NCBI RefSeq assembly: GCF_015319355.1 | Contig: NZ_JADILU010000005.1 | Location: 409,601 to 473,600 of the forward strand | Direction: 5' to 3' | Origin: Psychroserpens luteus | Lineage (GTDB): Bacteria > Bacteroidota > Bacteroidia > Flavobacteriales > Flavobacteriaceae | Length of the DNA stretch: 64,000 nucleotides | In this document: positions 34,440 through 44,039 of the stretch, one piece after another | Layout: every line of letters starts with the position of its first letter | Position numbering within the stretch: the first letter of the stretch is position 1 | Made by a program: the position numbers and the translations under genes | The notes under the pieces: generated by a model | Told to the model about the DNA's origin: nothing | Seen by the model: only the letters and a program-made list of their open reading frames with translations | The model's database searches: none

Positions 34440-35540
34440 ATGAAAAGAGTAAGAATTCATGCAGGTACAGTAGGTTTAGTGTTTAAAAACGGTAATTACG
34501 CTCGCGTTATTACAGCAGGAAAACATTGGATAAGATTTAGCGAGCAGGTCATAAAATATGACTTGACCCAAGCTTTCAACGCACCAAAAGCATTAGAGAT
34601 CTTACTTAAAGATCAAGCTTTGGCAAACATGTTGACCGTTGTTGAAGTCACCGATAGCGAAATCGTTTTGGTATACGAAAACAAAAACTTTAAAAGTGTA
34701 TTGACTGCTGGTCGTTACACCTTTTGGAACAGCTTGGTCGATTATAAATTTGTAACTGTCGATTTAGGTAAAATCGACATTACAGAAAACGTAAACAACG
34801 TTTTGTTTAGCACTATGCAATTGCGTCAATACATTCGTGTATTTGAAGTTGCAGCCTTTGAAAAGGCAATTATGATTGTTGATGATACGTTCATTAAAAT
34901 TCTTGAACATGGTACCTACCATTTCTGGAAAAACGAACAAACCATCAAGATCTTAAAAGCCGATATGCGCCAATTGCAATTAGAAATTGCTGGTCAAGAA
35001 TTGTTGACTAAAGATAAAGCAACCGTTCGTATTAACTTTTATGCACAATACAAAGTCACAGATATCAAAACCGCTTTGATGCATAACAAAGATTACGAAA
35101 AGCAATTGTACATTACATTGCAATTGGCATTGCGAGCATTTGTAGGTGCTTACACTTTAGATGAATTGTTAGAGCAAAAAGAAACGATTGCACAAGCGGT
35201 TTTAGAAGACGTGAAAACACAGGCAAAAGTTTTAGGTGTAAACGTATTGCATGCAGGTATGCGTGACGTGATTTTGCCAGGCGACATGAAAGACATCATG
35301 AATCAGGTATTGATTGCTCATAAAAAAGCGCAAGCCAATGTAGTAACAAGACGTGAAGAAACTGCGTCCACTCGAAGCTTGTTAAATACTGCGAAATTAA
35401 TGGAAGACAACACCATGTTGTTCAAATTGAAAGAGATGGAATATGTTGAGAAAATTGCCGATAAGATTGGCGAAATCACAGTTGCTGGTAACGGTAACGT
35501 GATTGAACAATTAAAAGATATTTTCTCTGTGAATAAGTAA
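34440..35540 (+). CDS. Soluble slipin/SPFH-domain protein with triple N-terminal repeat
   Basis: 366 aa. The N-terminal ~165 residues contain three copies of a short beta module: GLVFKNGNYARVITAGKHWI (about 12-31), IVLVYENKNFKSVLTAGRYT (about 79-98) and IMIVDDTFIKILEHGTYHFW (about 144-163). The SPFH/band-7 core follows (LLTKDKATVRINFYAQYKVT, LRAFVGAYTLDELLEQKETI, VNVLHAGMRDVILPGDMKDI), then a helical tail. Unlike most slipins there is no N-terminal membrane helix, so it is probably a cytoplasmic scaffold. It lies directly downstream of the tRNA-like RNAs and upstream of rtcB. Slipins near RtcB are, as far as I recall, a known association in bacterial RNA-repair loci; the role is not established. 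Confidence 0.85.
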   Translation: MKRVRIHAGTVGLVFKNGNYARVITAGKHWIRFSEQVIKYDLTQAFNAPKALEILLKDQALANMLTVVEVTDSEIVLVYENKNFKSVLTAGRYTFWNSLVDYKFVTVDLGKIDITENVNNVLFSTMQLRQYIRVFEVAAFEKAIMIVDDTFIKILEHGTYHFWKNEQTIKILKADMRQLQLEIAGQELLTKDKATVRINFYAQYKVTDIKTALMHNKDYEKQLYITLQLALRAFVGAYTLDELLEQKETIAQAVLEDVKTQAKVLGVNVLHAGMRDVILPGDMKDIMNQVLIAHKKAQANVVTRREETASTRSLLNTAKLMEDNTMLFKLKEMEYVEKIADKIGEITVAGNGNVIEQLKDIFSVNK

Positions 35541-35564
35541 GCGGATTATTTTGGCGTAACCCAA

Positions 35565-35650
35565 ACCAAAAAGTTTGGGTCGCGCTTTTCGCAGTCGCTC
35601 TCTTCGAGGAGCTTCAACAATGCTGCAATCGCTTACGCGAGATTGATAAA
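35565..35650. repeat. GC-richer interspersed repeat block
   Basis: The stem CCCAAAC/GTTTGGG is followed by a segment containing TCGCTCTCTTCGAGGAGCTT (35595-35614). A similar segment occurs on the opposite strand at 46415-46440 (23 of 26 bases match by eye). Confidence 0.55.
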
Positions 35651-35656
35651 ATTAAC

Positions 35657-35683
35657 GTCATTCTGAACTTGTTTCAGAATCTC
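35657..35683. repeat. Interspersed repeat, GTCATTC...GAATC family
   Basis: GTCATTCTGAA...TTTCAGAATCTC, a short palindrome between slipin and operator 3. A second copy with a variant core is at 35762-35788, just before rtcB. Confidence 0.65.
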
Positions 35684-35710
35684 ATCAAAATAATTAATAA
35701 TAAGTTTACC

Positions 35711-35746
35711 TACGCAAAAACATCGCGTAGTACACTATAATATTTG
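35711..35746 (+). promoter_or_regulatory. Island operator 3 and promoter for rtcB
   Basis: TACGCA (35711-35716), 7 nt, CGCGTA (35724-35729), one mismatch from the perfect palindrome. It is followed by TATAATATTTG with the same 22-nt GCG-to-TTTG spacing and then TAGTGTAAT, shared with operator 2. The rtcB start is 60 nt downstream. Confidence 0.75.
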
Positions 35747-35754
35747 TAGTGTAA

Positions 35755-37197
<1,443 letters not shown>

Positions 37198-37255
37198 CAT
37201 ACCTTAGAAAGGGAAAAAGTGGGCTGACTTCGGTTGGTCTGCTTTTTAAATTTAT

Positions 37256-37822
37256 CTAATACACAAAACCAGAAAACCGTCCGCAATGTGTCAATGAAAA
37301 AGACATTGGTAGTTTAGAATCATCACAAAATAATTCAGGAACTCCAATCGTCGTTTTTTTAATCTCCAAATCTTGAAGTGGCAATTGTTTCGTTTTAGAA
37401 ATAGATTTTAGCAATGCTTTTTTCAAGATATCACTTTGAATGTGATGTGATGCTATTTCAGCTTTAAAAACAGAATTCATATTTGTTGTAGACGCACTCA
37501 GTGTTGCAATTGTATGCACATAATTTTCAGTAATTGCCGACGTTGTAAAATAATTATTGTCATCTATTCTTATCAATCCTTTATCTTCAGAAATGAGCTC
37601 ACACACCAATCGTTTCGGATTAAAAAACCGTTCACCAAATTGCTGCACATGAATTTTATAAGCAGCCTCTTTCATACTCCAAAGCAACCATAGCGTTTCA
37701 TGTTTGTTTTCCGAAGAAAAAATAAGGGCTTGTTCATTTTGAGTGAAGACTTTATCTAAAAACCGAGGACGCTTCCAATTAGAAGCGCTGTATTTTAAAT
37801 CGACAATATCATTGCCTATCAT
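37256..37822 (-). CDS. 4'-phosphopantetheinyl transferase superfamily protein
   Basis: 188 aa. It transfers 4'-phosphopantetheine from CoA to an acyl carrier protein serine. The motifs MIGNDIVDLKYS (about residues 1-12) and WLLWSMKEAAYKIH (about residues 45-58) are diagnostic. It overlaps the ACP gene by 4 nt (ATGA), so it is almost certainly the dedicated activator of the odd ACP upstream in the same biosynthetic operon. Confidence 0.88.
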   Translation of the reverse strand: MIGNDIVDLKYSASNWKRPRFLDKVFTQNEQALIFSSENKHETLWLLWSMKEAAYKIHVQQFGERFFNPKRLVCELISEDKGLIRIDDNNYFTTSAITENYVHTIATLSASTTNMNSVFKAEIASHHIQSDILKKALLKSISKTKQLPLQDLEIKKTTIGVPELFCDDSKLPMSFSLTHCGRFSGFVY

Positions 37823-38073
37823 TTTGCAGCTAGCTTTTCATTTACAATCTCCATGGCAGCTTTTACAGAGATCATTTTCTCCATATCATCGTTTTCGATT
37901 CTAATATCAAATTCATCTTCTACATCTAAAATCACATCGACTAGATTGGCAGAATTTATTTTTAAATCATTAATAAAATCTGTATCTTCATTTAGATTTT
38001 TAAAAGCCTCTTCATCCTGAATATAGGGCTGAACAATAGTTTTTAATTTGGCAATTAATTCGTCGTTTGTCAT
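37819..38073 (-). CDS. Acyl carrier protein with NSA instead of DSL
   Basis: 84 aa, four-helix ACP. The expected phosphopantetheine serine is Ser41 in LKINSANLVDVI, where most ACPs have DSL; aspartate is replaced by asparagine and leucine by alanine. The rest (LDVEDEFDIRIENDDMEKM) is ACP-like and acidic. It sits 3 nt from the ketosynthase gene. The variant helix II entrance may restrict interaction to the cluster's own enzymes. Confidence 0.87.
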   Translation of the reverse strand: MTNDELIAKLKTIVQPYIQDEEAFKNLNEDTDFINDLKINSANLVDVILDVEDEFDIRIENDDMEKMISVKAAMEIVNEKLAAK

Positions 38074-38076
38074 AGC

Positions 38077-39345
38077 TTAATTATATCTTTTAAAGATAAC
38101 ACAACCGTTAACATCACCAAAACCAAAACTTGCTTTTATAGCAATATTTAAGTCGGTTTCTAACTTTTGCGTTACAATTTTTTCTTTTGAAATTAATGTT
38201 AAGATTTCAGGGTGCACATCCTCACAATTGATATTTGGAAACACAAATTGTTCTTTCAACTGAAGTACGGTTGCTACAGACTCTATACTTCCTGCTGCAG
38301 CCAAACAATGTCCAACCATTGATTTTAAAGAGTTGATATATGGGAAATCATCACCTTTTCTATTTAAAGCCTTAGTCCAGTTTTCAATCTCTAAACCATC
38401 TTTTGAGGTTGCTGTTAAATGTCCATTAATAGTATCTATATCATTTGACGAAATATTTGCATTTATAATCGCGTCTTTGATACAACGTTGCACAGCTTCA
38501 GCATTTGGAGCTGTCATTGTTCCACCATCACGTTGTCCTCCTGAATTGATATTTCCGCCTAAAACCTCAGCATAAATCGTTGCGTTACGATCTAATGCAC
38601 TTTCTAGAGATTCTAAAACTAAAGCGCCTGCTCCTGCTCCAGGCACAAAACCAGAAGCAGTTGCACTCATTGGTCTTGACCCTTTTTCTGGCGACTCATT
38701 ATGTTTGTAAGTCATCACTCGCATGGCATCAAATCCGCCCCAAATATAAGGTCCATCATCACTACAACTTCCTACCAGCATTCGTTTTGCTTGTCCGCTT
38801 TTTATGCGATCATAACCCATTAAAATCGCTTCGGTTCCAGTTGTGCATGCTGAAGAATTTGTGGTCACCTGATTACCTAAACCTAGAATTCCACCAAGAA
38901 ACGCGCTAATTCCGCTAGCCATTGTTTGAACAACAACTGTACTTCCTAAACGTTTTACTTGCTTATCATCGAGTTTATAAATCGCTTCTCTAAATTTTTC
39001 TACACCAGAGGTTCCTGTCCCAAAAACGGTTCCGCTATCAAAGTCTAATTTACTATCTGCGTCTACTTCTAATCCAGCATCTTTCCAAGCATCAATTCCA
39101 GCCATACAGCCATACAAAATCCCAGAACTATTAAACCCTCTTAACTGCAAAGGTGTTAAATACTCGAGTTTTTGTTCTTCGGAAATTTGCGGAATACCAC
39201 CAATGCAGCATGAAAAATTTAAGTCTGCTAATTGTTGATGGAACGTAATTCCGGATTCACCATTTTTAATCGCTTTTGAAAACGCTTCGAGCCCTACTCC
39301 ATTTGGTGCAACGACTCCTAAACCTGTGATGACGACTCTACTCAT
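38077..39345 (-). CDS. Beta-ketoacyl-ACP synthase of the type III PKS cluster
   Basis: 422-aa FabF-like ketosynthase. Active-site cysteine in TTNSSACTTGTEA (about residue 166). The two histidines lie in NGHLTATSKDG (usual form xxHGTxTxxGD) and SMVGHCLAAAGS. The second motif is unusual, with NGHLTAT in place of AHGTST, so it is a divergent ketosynthase, not the housekeeping FabF. It probably elongates the acyl chain delivered to the type III PKS. Confidence 0.88.
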   Translation of the reverse strand: MSRVVITGLGVVAPNGVGLEAFSKAIKNGESGITFHQQLADLNFSCCIGGIPQISEEQKLEYLTPLQLRGFNSSGILYGCMAGIDAWKDAGLEVDADSKLDFDSGTVFGTGTSGVEKFREAIYKLDDKQVKRLGSTVVVQTMASGISAFLGGILGLGNQVTTNSSACTTGTEAILMGYDRIKSGQAKRMLVGSCSDDGPYIWGGFDAMRVMTYKHNESPEKGSRPMSATASGFVPGAGAGALVLESLESALDRNATIYAEVLGGNINSGGQRDGGTMTAPNAEAVQRCIKDAIINANISSNDIDTINGHLTATSKDGLEIENWTKALNRKGDDFPYINSLKSMVGHCLAAAGSIESVATVLQLKEQFVFPNINCEDVHPEILTLISKEKIVTQKLETDLNIAIKASFGFGDVNGCVIFKRYN

Positions 39346-39350
39346 ATCAT

Positions 39351-39370
39351 ATTCCTGCGCAGGCAGGAAT
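39351..39370. repeat. Palindromic repeat ATTCCTGC...GCAGGAAT
   Basis: ATTCCTGC (39351-39358) and GCAGGAAT (39363-39370) flank GCAG-type bases just upstream of the ketosynthase gene. Related units lie at 39898 and 39973. Confidence 0.6.
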
Positions 39371-39408
39371 CTTTTTAATTAAACTAAAACTTTAAACTTT
39401 TTATTCAT

Positions 39409-39436
39409 ACCTACAAGGTTTTTAAAACCTTGCAGG
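39409..39436. repeat. Palindromic interspersed repeat, ACCTACAAGG family
   Basis: ACCTACAAGG (39409-39418) and CCTTGCAGG (39428-39436). Third copy in the window. Confidence 0.7.
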
Positions 39437-39441
39437 ATAAT

Positions 39442-39879
39442 TTAACCTTTCTGTATCATTCCTGAGATTTTTCCGCGACAAACCAATTCATTCTTCTCAT
39501 TATATAACTTGACGTTACATTTCAGTTTATTAAAACGAAACACCTCTTTCTCTGAAACCACAGTCACTTTCTCTCCTGGAAAAACAGGAAGAAAAAAATC
39601 AACCTGACTTGACGTTAATGCTATTTGCGGATTCCCTTCTGAAAGCTCATCTTTCAGCATATAAATCCCTAAACATACGAGCCCAATTTGTGCCATACAT
39701 TCTGTTAAAATGACGCCTGGTGTAATTGGATTGTTTTTAAAATGTCCTTTATAGAAATACGCATCTTTACTGAACGTATAATTACCTGTAACACCTTCCG
39801 AAGAAATCATGTTTAGTTCATCAACAAACAGAAATGGTTCTTGATATGGTAAAAGGTTTATGATGTCTTTACTTGTCAT
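39442..39879 (-). CDS. 3-hydroxyacyl-ACP dehydratase-like hot-dog protein
   Basis: 145-aa FabZ/FabA-like single hot-dog protein. LLPYQEPFLFVDEL at the start, YKGHFKNNPITPGVILTECMAQIG with the catalytic histidine (about residue 47), and the glutamate in ILTECMAQ. It should dehydrate 3-hydroxyacyl-ACP in the cluster's acyl chain module. Expected length for FabZ. Confidence 0.88.
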   Translation of the reverse strand: MTSKDIINLLPYQEPFLFVDELNMISSEGVTGNYTFSKDAYFYKGHFKNNPITPGVILTECMAQIGLVCLGIYMLKDELSEGNPQIALTSSQVDFFLPVFPGEKVTVVSEKEVFRFNKLKCNVKLYNEKNELVCRGKISGMIQKG

Positions 39880-39897
39880 ATTTTGTTTTTGATTGTA

Positions 39898-39993
39898 GAT
39901 TCCTGCTTCCGCAGGAATGACAAATCATTTGATTTCTTATTACTTTAAAAAGTAACAGCATTTTCGAGTATGAGATTCCTGCCTTCGTAGGAA
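39898..39993. repeat. Two GATTCCTGC...GCAGGAAT interspersed units
   Basis: GATTCCTGCTTCCGCAGGAA... (39898-39921) and GATTCCTGCC...GTAGGAAT (39973-39993) fill most of the gap between the dehydratase and reductase genes, an unusual number of repeats for an operon spacer. Confidence 0.65.
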
Positions 39994-39997
39994 TTTG

Positions 39998-40792
39998 CTA
40001 ACTAATATGTTCGCCTCCATCTACAGGAATCACACAACCATTTATCCAACTCGCCTCGTCTTTTGACAATAGATATACTGCATTTGCGACATCTTCAGGC
40101 TGCGTTAATTTTTTAAACGGATTACGTTTTAAGCTGTGTGCTTTTATTTGATCACTTCCCGGAATCATTCGTAATGATGCAGTATCTGTAACGCCTGCTT
40201 GTATGCAATTTGCTCTAATCCCAAAAGGCGCAAATTCTAAAGCAATGTTTCTAGAGATGGCTTCTAAAGTTACTTTTGCTGCAGACACTGCTGCGTAATT
40301 TTGCCAAGCCTTAGTATTTCCTTCACTTGTAAAACTGATAATTCTAGCATCGTCTGCAAATAGTTTCGCTTCAAAAACAGCTTGCGTCCAATCATACAAA
40401 CTAATAGCCATCGCATTAATTGTGATATTAAAATCGTCGTTTTTTAACGTGGATTTTTCTTCGGAAATCATCGGTTTCAAATTCCCTTTTGCAACACTAT
40501 GAACGAGTGTTCTTATTTTACCTTCCGAAGAAAACAATTCTTTTAATTCTGAAATAACTTGCTTTCGTTTTTCAGGTTTAAAGGCATCGAGATTATATGA
40601 TTTAAACTGAATTCCTTCAGCTTTTATAATGTCAAATTCTGCATTAATGGCATCCTCTTGAGTTCTTGAGTTTCTGTGAATGATACAAATATTCATACCA
40701 TGTTTGGCTAGCTTTTTTGCTGTTGCTAAACCTAATCCGCTTGAACCTCCTAGAATTAATGCCCAATAGTTTTTATTTTTGAATTCTTCCAT
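39998..40792 (-). CDS. SDR-family enoyl-ACP-reductase-like protein
   Basis: 264 aa, Rossmann SDR. NAD(P) motif ILGGSSGLGLATAKKL (about residues 13-28), catalytic tyrosine and lysine spaced Y-x6-K (YAAVSAAK, about residues 180-187), and PVDGGEHIS at the end. The Y-x6-K spacing is that of enoyl-ACP reductases (FabI/FabL), not the Y-x3-K of typical SDRs, so I favour trans-2-enoyl-ACP reduction over FabG. It would complete a fatty-acid-like cycle for the type III PKS starter. Confidence 0.82.
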   Translation of the reverse strand: MEEFKNKNYWALILGGSSGLGLATAKKLAKHGMNICIIHRNSRTQEDAINAEFDIIKAEGIQFKSYNLDAFKPEKRKQVISELKELFSSEGKIRTLVHSVAKGNLKPMISEEKSTLKNDDFNITINAMAISLYDWTQAVFEAKLFADDARIISFTSEGNTKAWQNYAAVSAAKVTLEAISRNIALEFAPFGIRANCIQAGVTDTASLRMIPGSDQIKAHSLKRNPFKKLTQPEDVANAVYLLSKDEASWINGCVIPVDGGEHIS

Positions 40793-41083
40793 TCCTATTC
40801 TGTTTACTCAAAAGTCTAAAATAATTATCTTCATTTTTTTCTTGATAAAAAAACGAAGCAAAAAAATCAAAACTGAACATTGTTTTACTAAAAATCTCTT
40901 TCACTTTGGCACAAAAATAAAATTCTTATAATTTCAGATTAATTAGTCTAAAATATCACTTCGAACTTATCTAAAAATATTTTGAAAGAAACGATTTTTG
41001 TTTAACCCTTCGTTTCAATTCATTTTTTACGTAAAACAATCTTAGGTTGACTAGTTGATTAAAACTACATTATAATTATTAAA

Positions 41084-42136
41084 CTACCATTCTAATAATA
41101 TACGTTGTGCCGAAAACCCTGGTCCAAAACTGAGCATTAAGCCTCGATCTCCTTTAGGGAGTTTCTTATCCATAAAGCGTTCTAATACATATAGCACAGT
41201 TGCGCTACTCATATTCCCATAAAGCTTAAGCACATCTTTAGTGTCATCAATATTTTTACCAAGAGATCCAAATAAGTCTTCAACGGTTTGCACTATTTTC
41301 TTTCCACCTGGATGGAAAATCAAATGATCTATATCTTCTATGGTGATATTATTTCGTTCTAAAAACGGATGCACAATCATTGGGAAGTGTTCTGAGATAG
41401 TTTCAGGAACTGCTTTATCCAATATCATTTGCAACCCAGTGTTTACTAATTTAAAACCCATCATCGTTTCTGCATCATAAAAATGATACATCGCTTCATC
41501 AATTATTTCTGGACCTTCTTCATTGTCGTAAGAGGATAAAATAACACTAGAAGCACCATCACCAAAAATAGCAGCACTCACAATATTAACCATAGAATAA
41601 TCATCCAATTGAAAAGTTGCTGTTGGAGATTCTACCGCAATTACTGCAGCTCGTTTATTTGGGTTTGCTTTTAAAAAATTCTTTGCATAAATAATCCCAG
41701 AGACTCCAGCTGCACATCCCATTTCAGTCACAGGAAGTCTTACAATATCCTGTTTCATATTAAGATTATTAATCAAGTAGGCATCTACAGACGGAATCAT
41801 AATCCCTGTGCAACTTACAGTAATGATATAATCAATATCTGTTGGTTTTAAGCTGGCTTTATCCAAAGCTTTTACCAAAGATTGCTCTGCTAATTTAACA
41901 ACTTCACGCGCGTATATATTGTTCTTTTCTTCAAAAGAGGTGTTTGTAAATACTTCTTCGGCATCCATTATAGAATACCGTCTATCTACTCCTGCATTTT
42001 CAAAAAGCTTAATCACTTTACGTTTATAACGGTCTTCTTGACCCTCCATCCAAATATTCAAAAACGGAATGATATCCTTAGTCTCTCTTGTATATTTTGG
42101 TAACTGTTTTGCTACTGCTGTTATTTTTACGCTCAT
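41084..42136 (-). CDS. Type III polyketide synthase
   Basis: 350-aa chalcone synthase-like homodimeric enzyme. Catalytic cysteine in TEMGCAAGVSG (about residue 141), histidine in IFHPGGKKIV and asparagine in LYGNMSSATVLYVL, the full Cys-His-Asn triad. The first ~200 residues also match (SCTGIMIPSVDAYLIN). Bacterial relatives make alkylresorcinols, alkylpyrones or tetrahydroxynaphthalene. With ACP, KS, dehydratase and reductase nearby, a long-acyl-primed phenolic or pyrone lipid is the best guess. Confidence 0.92.
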   Translation of the reverse strand: MSVKITAVAKQLPKYTRETKDIIPFLNIWMEGQEDRYKRKVIKLFENAGVDRRYSIMDAEEVFTNTSFEEKNNIYAREVVKLAEQSLVKALDKASLKPTDIDYIITVSCTGIMIPSVDAYLINNLNMKQDIVRLPVTEMGCAAGVSGIIYAKNFLKANPNKRAAVIAVESPTATFQLDDYSMVNIVSAAIFGDGASSVILSSYDNEEGPEIIDEAMYHFYDAETMMGFKLVNTGLQMILDKAVPETISEHFPMIVHPFLERNNITIEDIDHLIFHPGGKKIVQTVEDLFGSLGKNIDDTKDVLKLYGNMSSATVLYVLERFMDKKLPKGDRGLMLSFGPGFSAQRILLEW

Positions 42137-42137
42137 A

Positions 42138-42851
42138 TTATTTTTGCTTCAAAATCCATTGAAAACGGAAAGCCCATTTCCAACGCAATTGATAGTTTGC
42201 ATTTAACTGTTGTGATATATCCTCTAATTCGTTGCGTTTAAAACCTCTTAAAACTGAGGTTAATCCGTCTTCTACAATCGTTTTGTTTTTAAAAGTCGTA
42301 CACAAAAGCTTAAATAAATAATAAGCCAACTTATGCCTATGTAAATCGTTAACCACTATTCCTAACTTGGCTTTTTCTAAAACAGGTTTTAAAAATGTCA
42401 CCAACGCATCTTCCTTAAAATGATGGAGAAATAAAGTCGTTAATACTAAATCGTATTCTAGATCTTCAAAATCTCTAGAGAAAATATCAATCGCTTTAAA
42501 TTCAACATTGTTATAGTCTTTCGATAACGACTCCGCATAATTTACAGTATGGTGATTCGCATCAACTCCAATCAGTTTAAATTGATAACCATTTTGTGTT
42601 CCAAAACGGGATACGTCTCTCAAAATATCTCCACCACCACAACCTAAATCTATTATTGTAATTGGTTTGCTTTTATCGAGATTATTAAGTGCTTTTTTGA
42701 GTCCATTGATGGTAACTATGTTTCCACCTAACCATTGATTGATCTTTGCCAATTTATCTAACGCATCATGAAGTATTGGACCGTTATAGTCTAAATCATC
42801 CATGATTTCTTCTTCCTCGCTTCTATATTTTGTACTGACTAACAGACTCAT
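42138..42851 (-). CDS. Class I SAM-dependent methyltransferase
   Basis: 237 aa from the chosen start. SAM motif I ITIIDLGCGGGDILRDV, LIGVDANHHTVNYAESLS and the acidic loop YDLVLTTLFLHHF are clear. I start it at MSLLVSTKYR (42851), which overlaps the FAD gene's stop as ATGA; an upstream ATG at 42914 lies deep inside the FAD gene. It is likely an O- or C-methyltransferase tailoring the polyketide. Confidence 0.85.
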   Translation of the reverse strand: MSLLVSTKYRSEEEEIMDDLDYNGPILHDALDKLAKINQWLGGNIVTINGLKKALNNLDKSKPITIIDLGCGGGDILRDVSRFGTQNGYQFKLIGVDANHHTVNYAESLSKDYNNVEFKAIDIFSRDFEDLEYDLVLTTLFLHHFKEDALVTFLKPVLEKAKLGIVVNDLHRHKLAYYLFKLLCTTFKNKTIVEDGLTSVLRGFKRNELEDISQQLNANYQLRWKWAFRFQWILKQK

Positions 42852-43987
42852 TTGACTTTTATTAATTTTCCATGGGTTCGTTTTATAATATGAGGTAAAA
42901 TACCAGGAAACCATTTTAGGGCTTGCATCATGACTTCGGAAATTTTAGGTTGATTAAAAAAATCTGCCACAACATGACCAGTTTTTAAACGGGATTTAAA
43001 TGCTGCGTTCCATTCTCTAAGATACTGCTTTTCTAAGGCTTCTCTGTTAGGAGTTTCCGAATTAAAAAAATCAATAATCAAATCAGATGCTATTTGAGCA
43101 CTTCTAATTGCCATACTCATCCCGTTGCCACAAAGCGGATGAATCAATGCAGCAGTATCTCCACACATAATGATATGGTTTTCTACTGGCTTTTTATCTT
43201 CAAAGGAAATCTGACTAATCGTCAATGGTTTCTCAAAAACTGGAGTTGTCTCACTAAAAATAGCTCTTAAATGCTCATTATTAAAAACTACTTTCTCTTG
43301 AAATTCATCAATATCTTTATATTTTTTAAACGATTTAAAATTCGTGATATAACACAAATTAATACTGTCGTCCTCTACTTTAGAAACACCACAATAACCA
43401 CCTTCAAAATTATGAAGTGCCACTAAATCATTTGGAAAATCACCTTTTACGTGCGTTTTTACCGCTAAATAAGGCGACTTCGTTTTTATGAATTTACGAT
43501 CAAGCTTTACATCGAGGTTTGCACGTTTACCGTAAGCACCAATAACTATTTTAGCTTTGAATGTTTTTCTGCTTTTTGTTTCTACAGAAAATGAATCATT
43601 AGAAAACTGAATATCCTCAACCGTATCCTGAAGCATCTCAACTCCATTTTCAATAGCCTTATTTGCCAAAGCTTCATCTAGACAAAACCTGCTAATCCCA
43701 AAACCACCTAAAGGTAAATCTGCTGAAATCAGCTGTCCTTTGGTTGTAGATAGTTGAAATTTATTAATCTTTTTAGCACCTAGTTTAAACACATCAATAT
43801 CTAAAAACTCTAAGTATGGCAGAACTTCATTAGAGATATATTCACCACAAACCTTATGTTTAGGATAGTTATTTTTCTCAATAACTAAAACCCTCAAATT
43901 CTCTTTTGATAAGTGAATTGAGCTAGACAAGCCAGCCAATCCACCTCCAACTATAATAATGTCAAAAGTTGAGGAAATAGTATTCAA
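42848..43987 (-). CDS. FAD-dependent oxidoreductase (geranylgeranyl reductase/hydroxylase-like)
   Basis: 379 aa. FAD-binding IIVGGGLAGLSSSIHLSKE (about residues 11-29), NAD/FAD motif GDTAALIHPLCGNGMSMAIR (about residues 282-301), as in geranylgeranyl reductase and flavoprotein hydroxylase families. It is the first gene of the T3PKS operon and is translationally coupled to the methyltransferase. By analogy with streptomycete phenolic lipid operons that pair a type III PKS with a methyltransferase and a flavoprotein hydroxylase, it probably oxidises the polyketide ring. Confidence 0.86.
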   Translation of the reverse strand: MNTISSTFDIIIVGGGLAGLSSSIHLSKENLRVLVIEKNNYPKHKVCGEYISNEVLPYLEFLDIDVFKLGAKKINKFQLSTTKGQLISADLPLGGFGISRFCLDEALANKAIENGVEMLQDTVEDIQFSNDSFSVETKSRKTFKAKIVIGAYGKRANLDVKLDRKFIKTKSPYLAVKTHVKGDFPNDLVALHNFEGGYCGVSKVEDDSINLCYITNFKSFKKYKDIDEFQEKVVFNNEHLRAIFSETTPVFEKPLTISQISFEDKKPVENHIIMCGDTAALIHPLCGNGMSMAIRSAQIASDLIIDFFNSETPNREALEKQYLREWNAAFKSRLKTGHVVADFFNQPKISEVMMQALKWFPGILPHIIKRTHGKLIKVK

Positions 43988-44039
43988 TGTCGTTTCTAAT
44001 CTTTTTCTTAAAGATAAGCCGAAATTGATTTAGATTGAA

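Noticed and set aside
42852-42914. Methyltransferase start at 42914
   Set aside because: It lies inside the FAD gene and gives an untypical N-terminus; the ATGA overlap at 42851 is a normal coupling.
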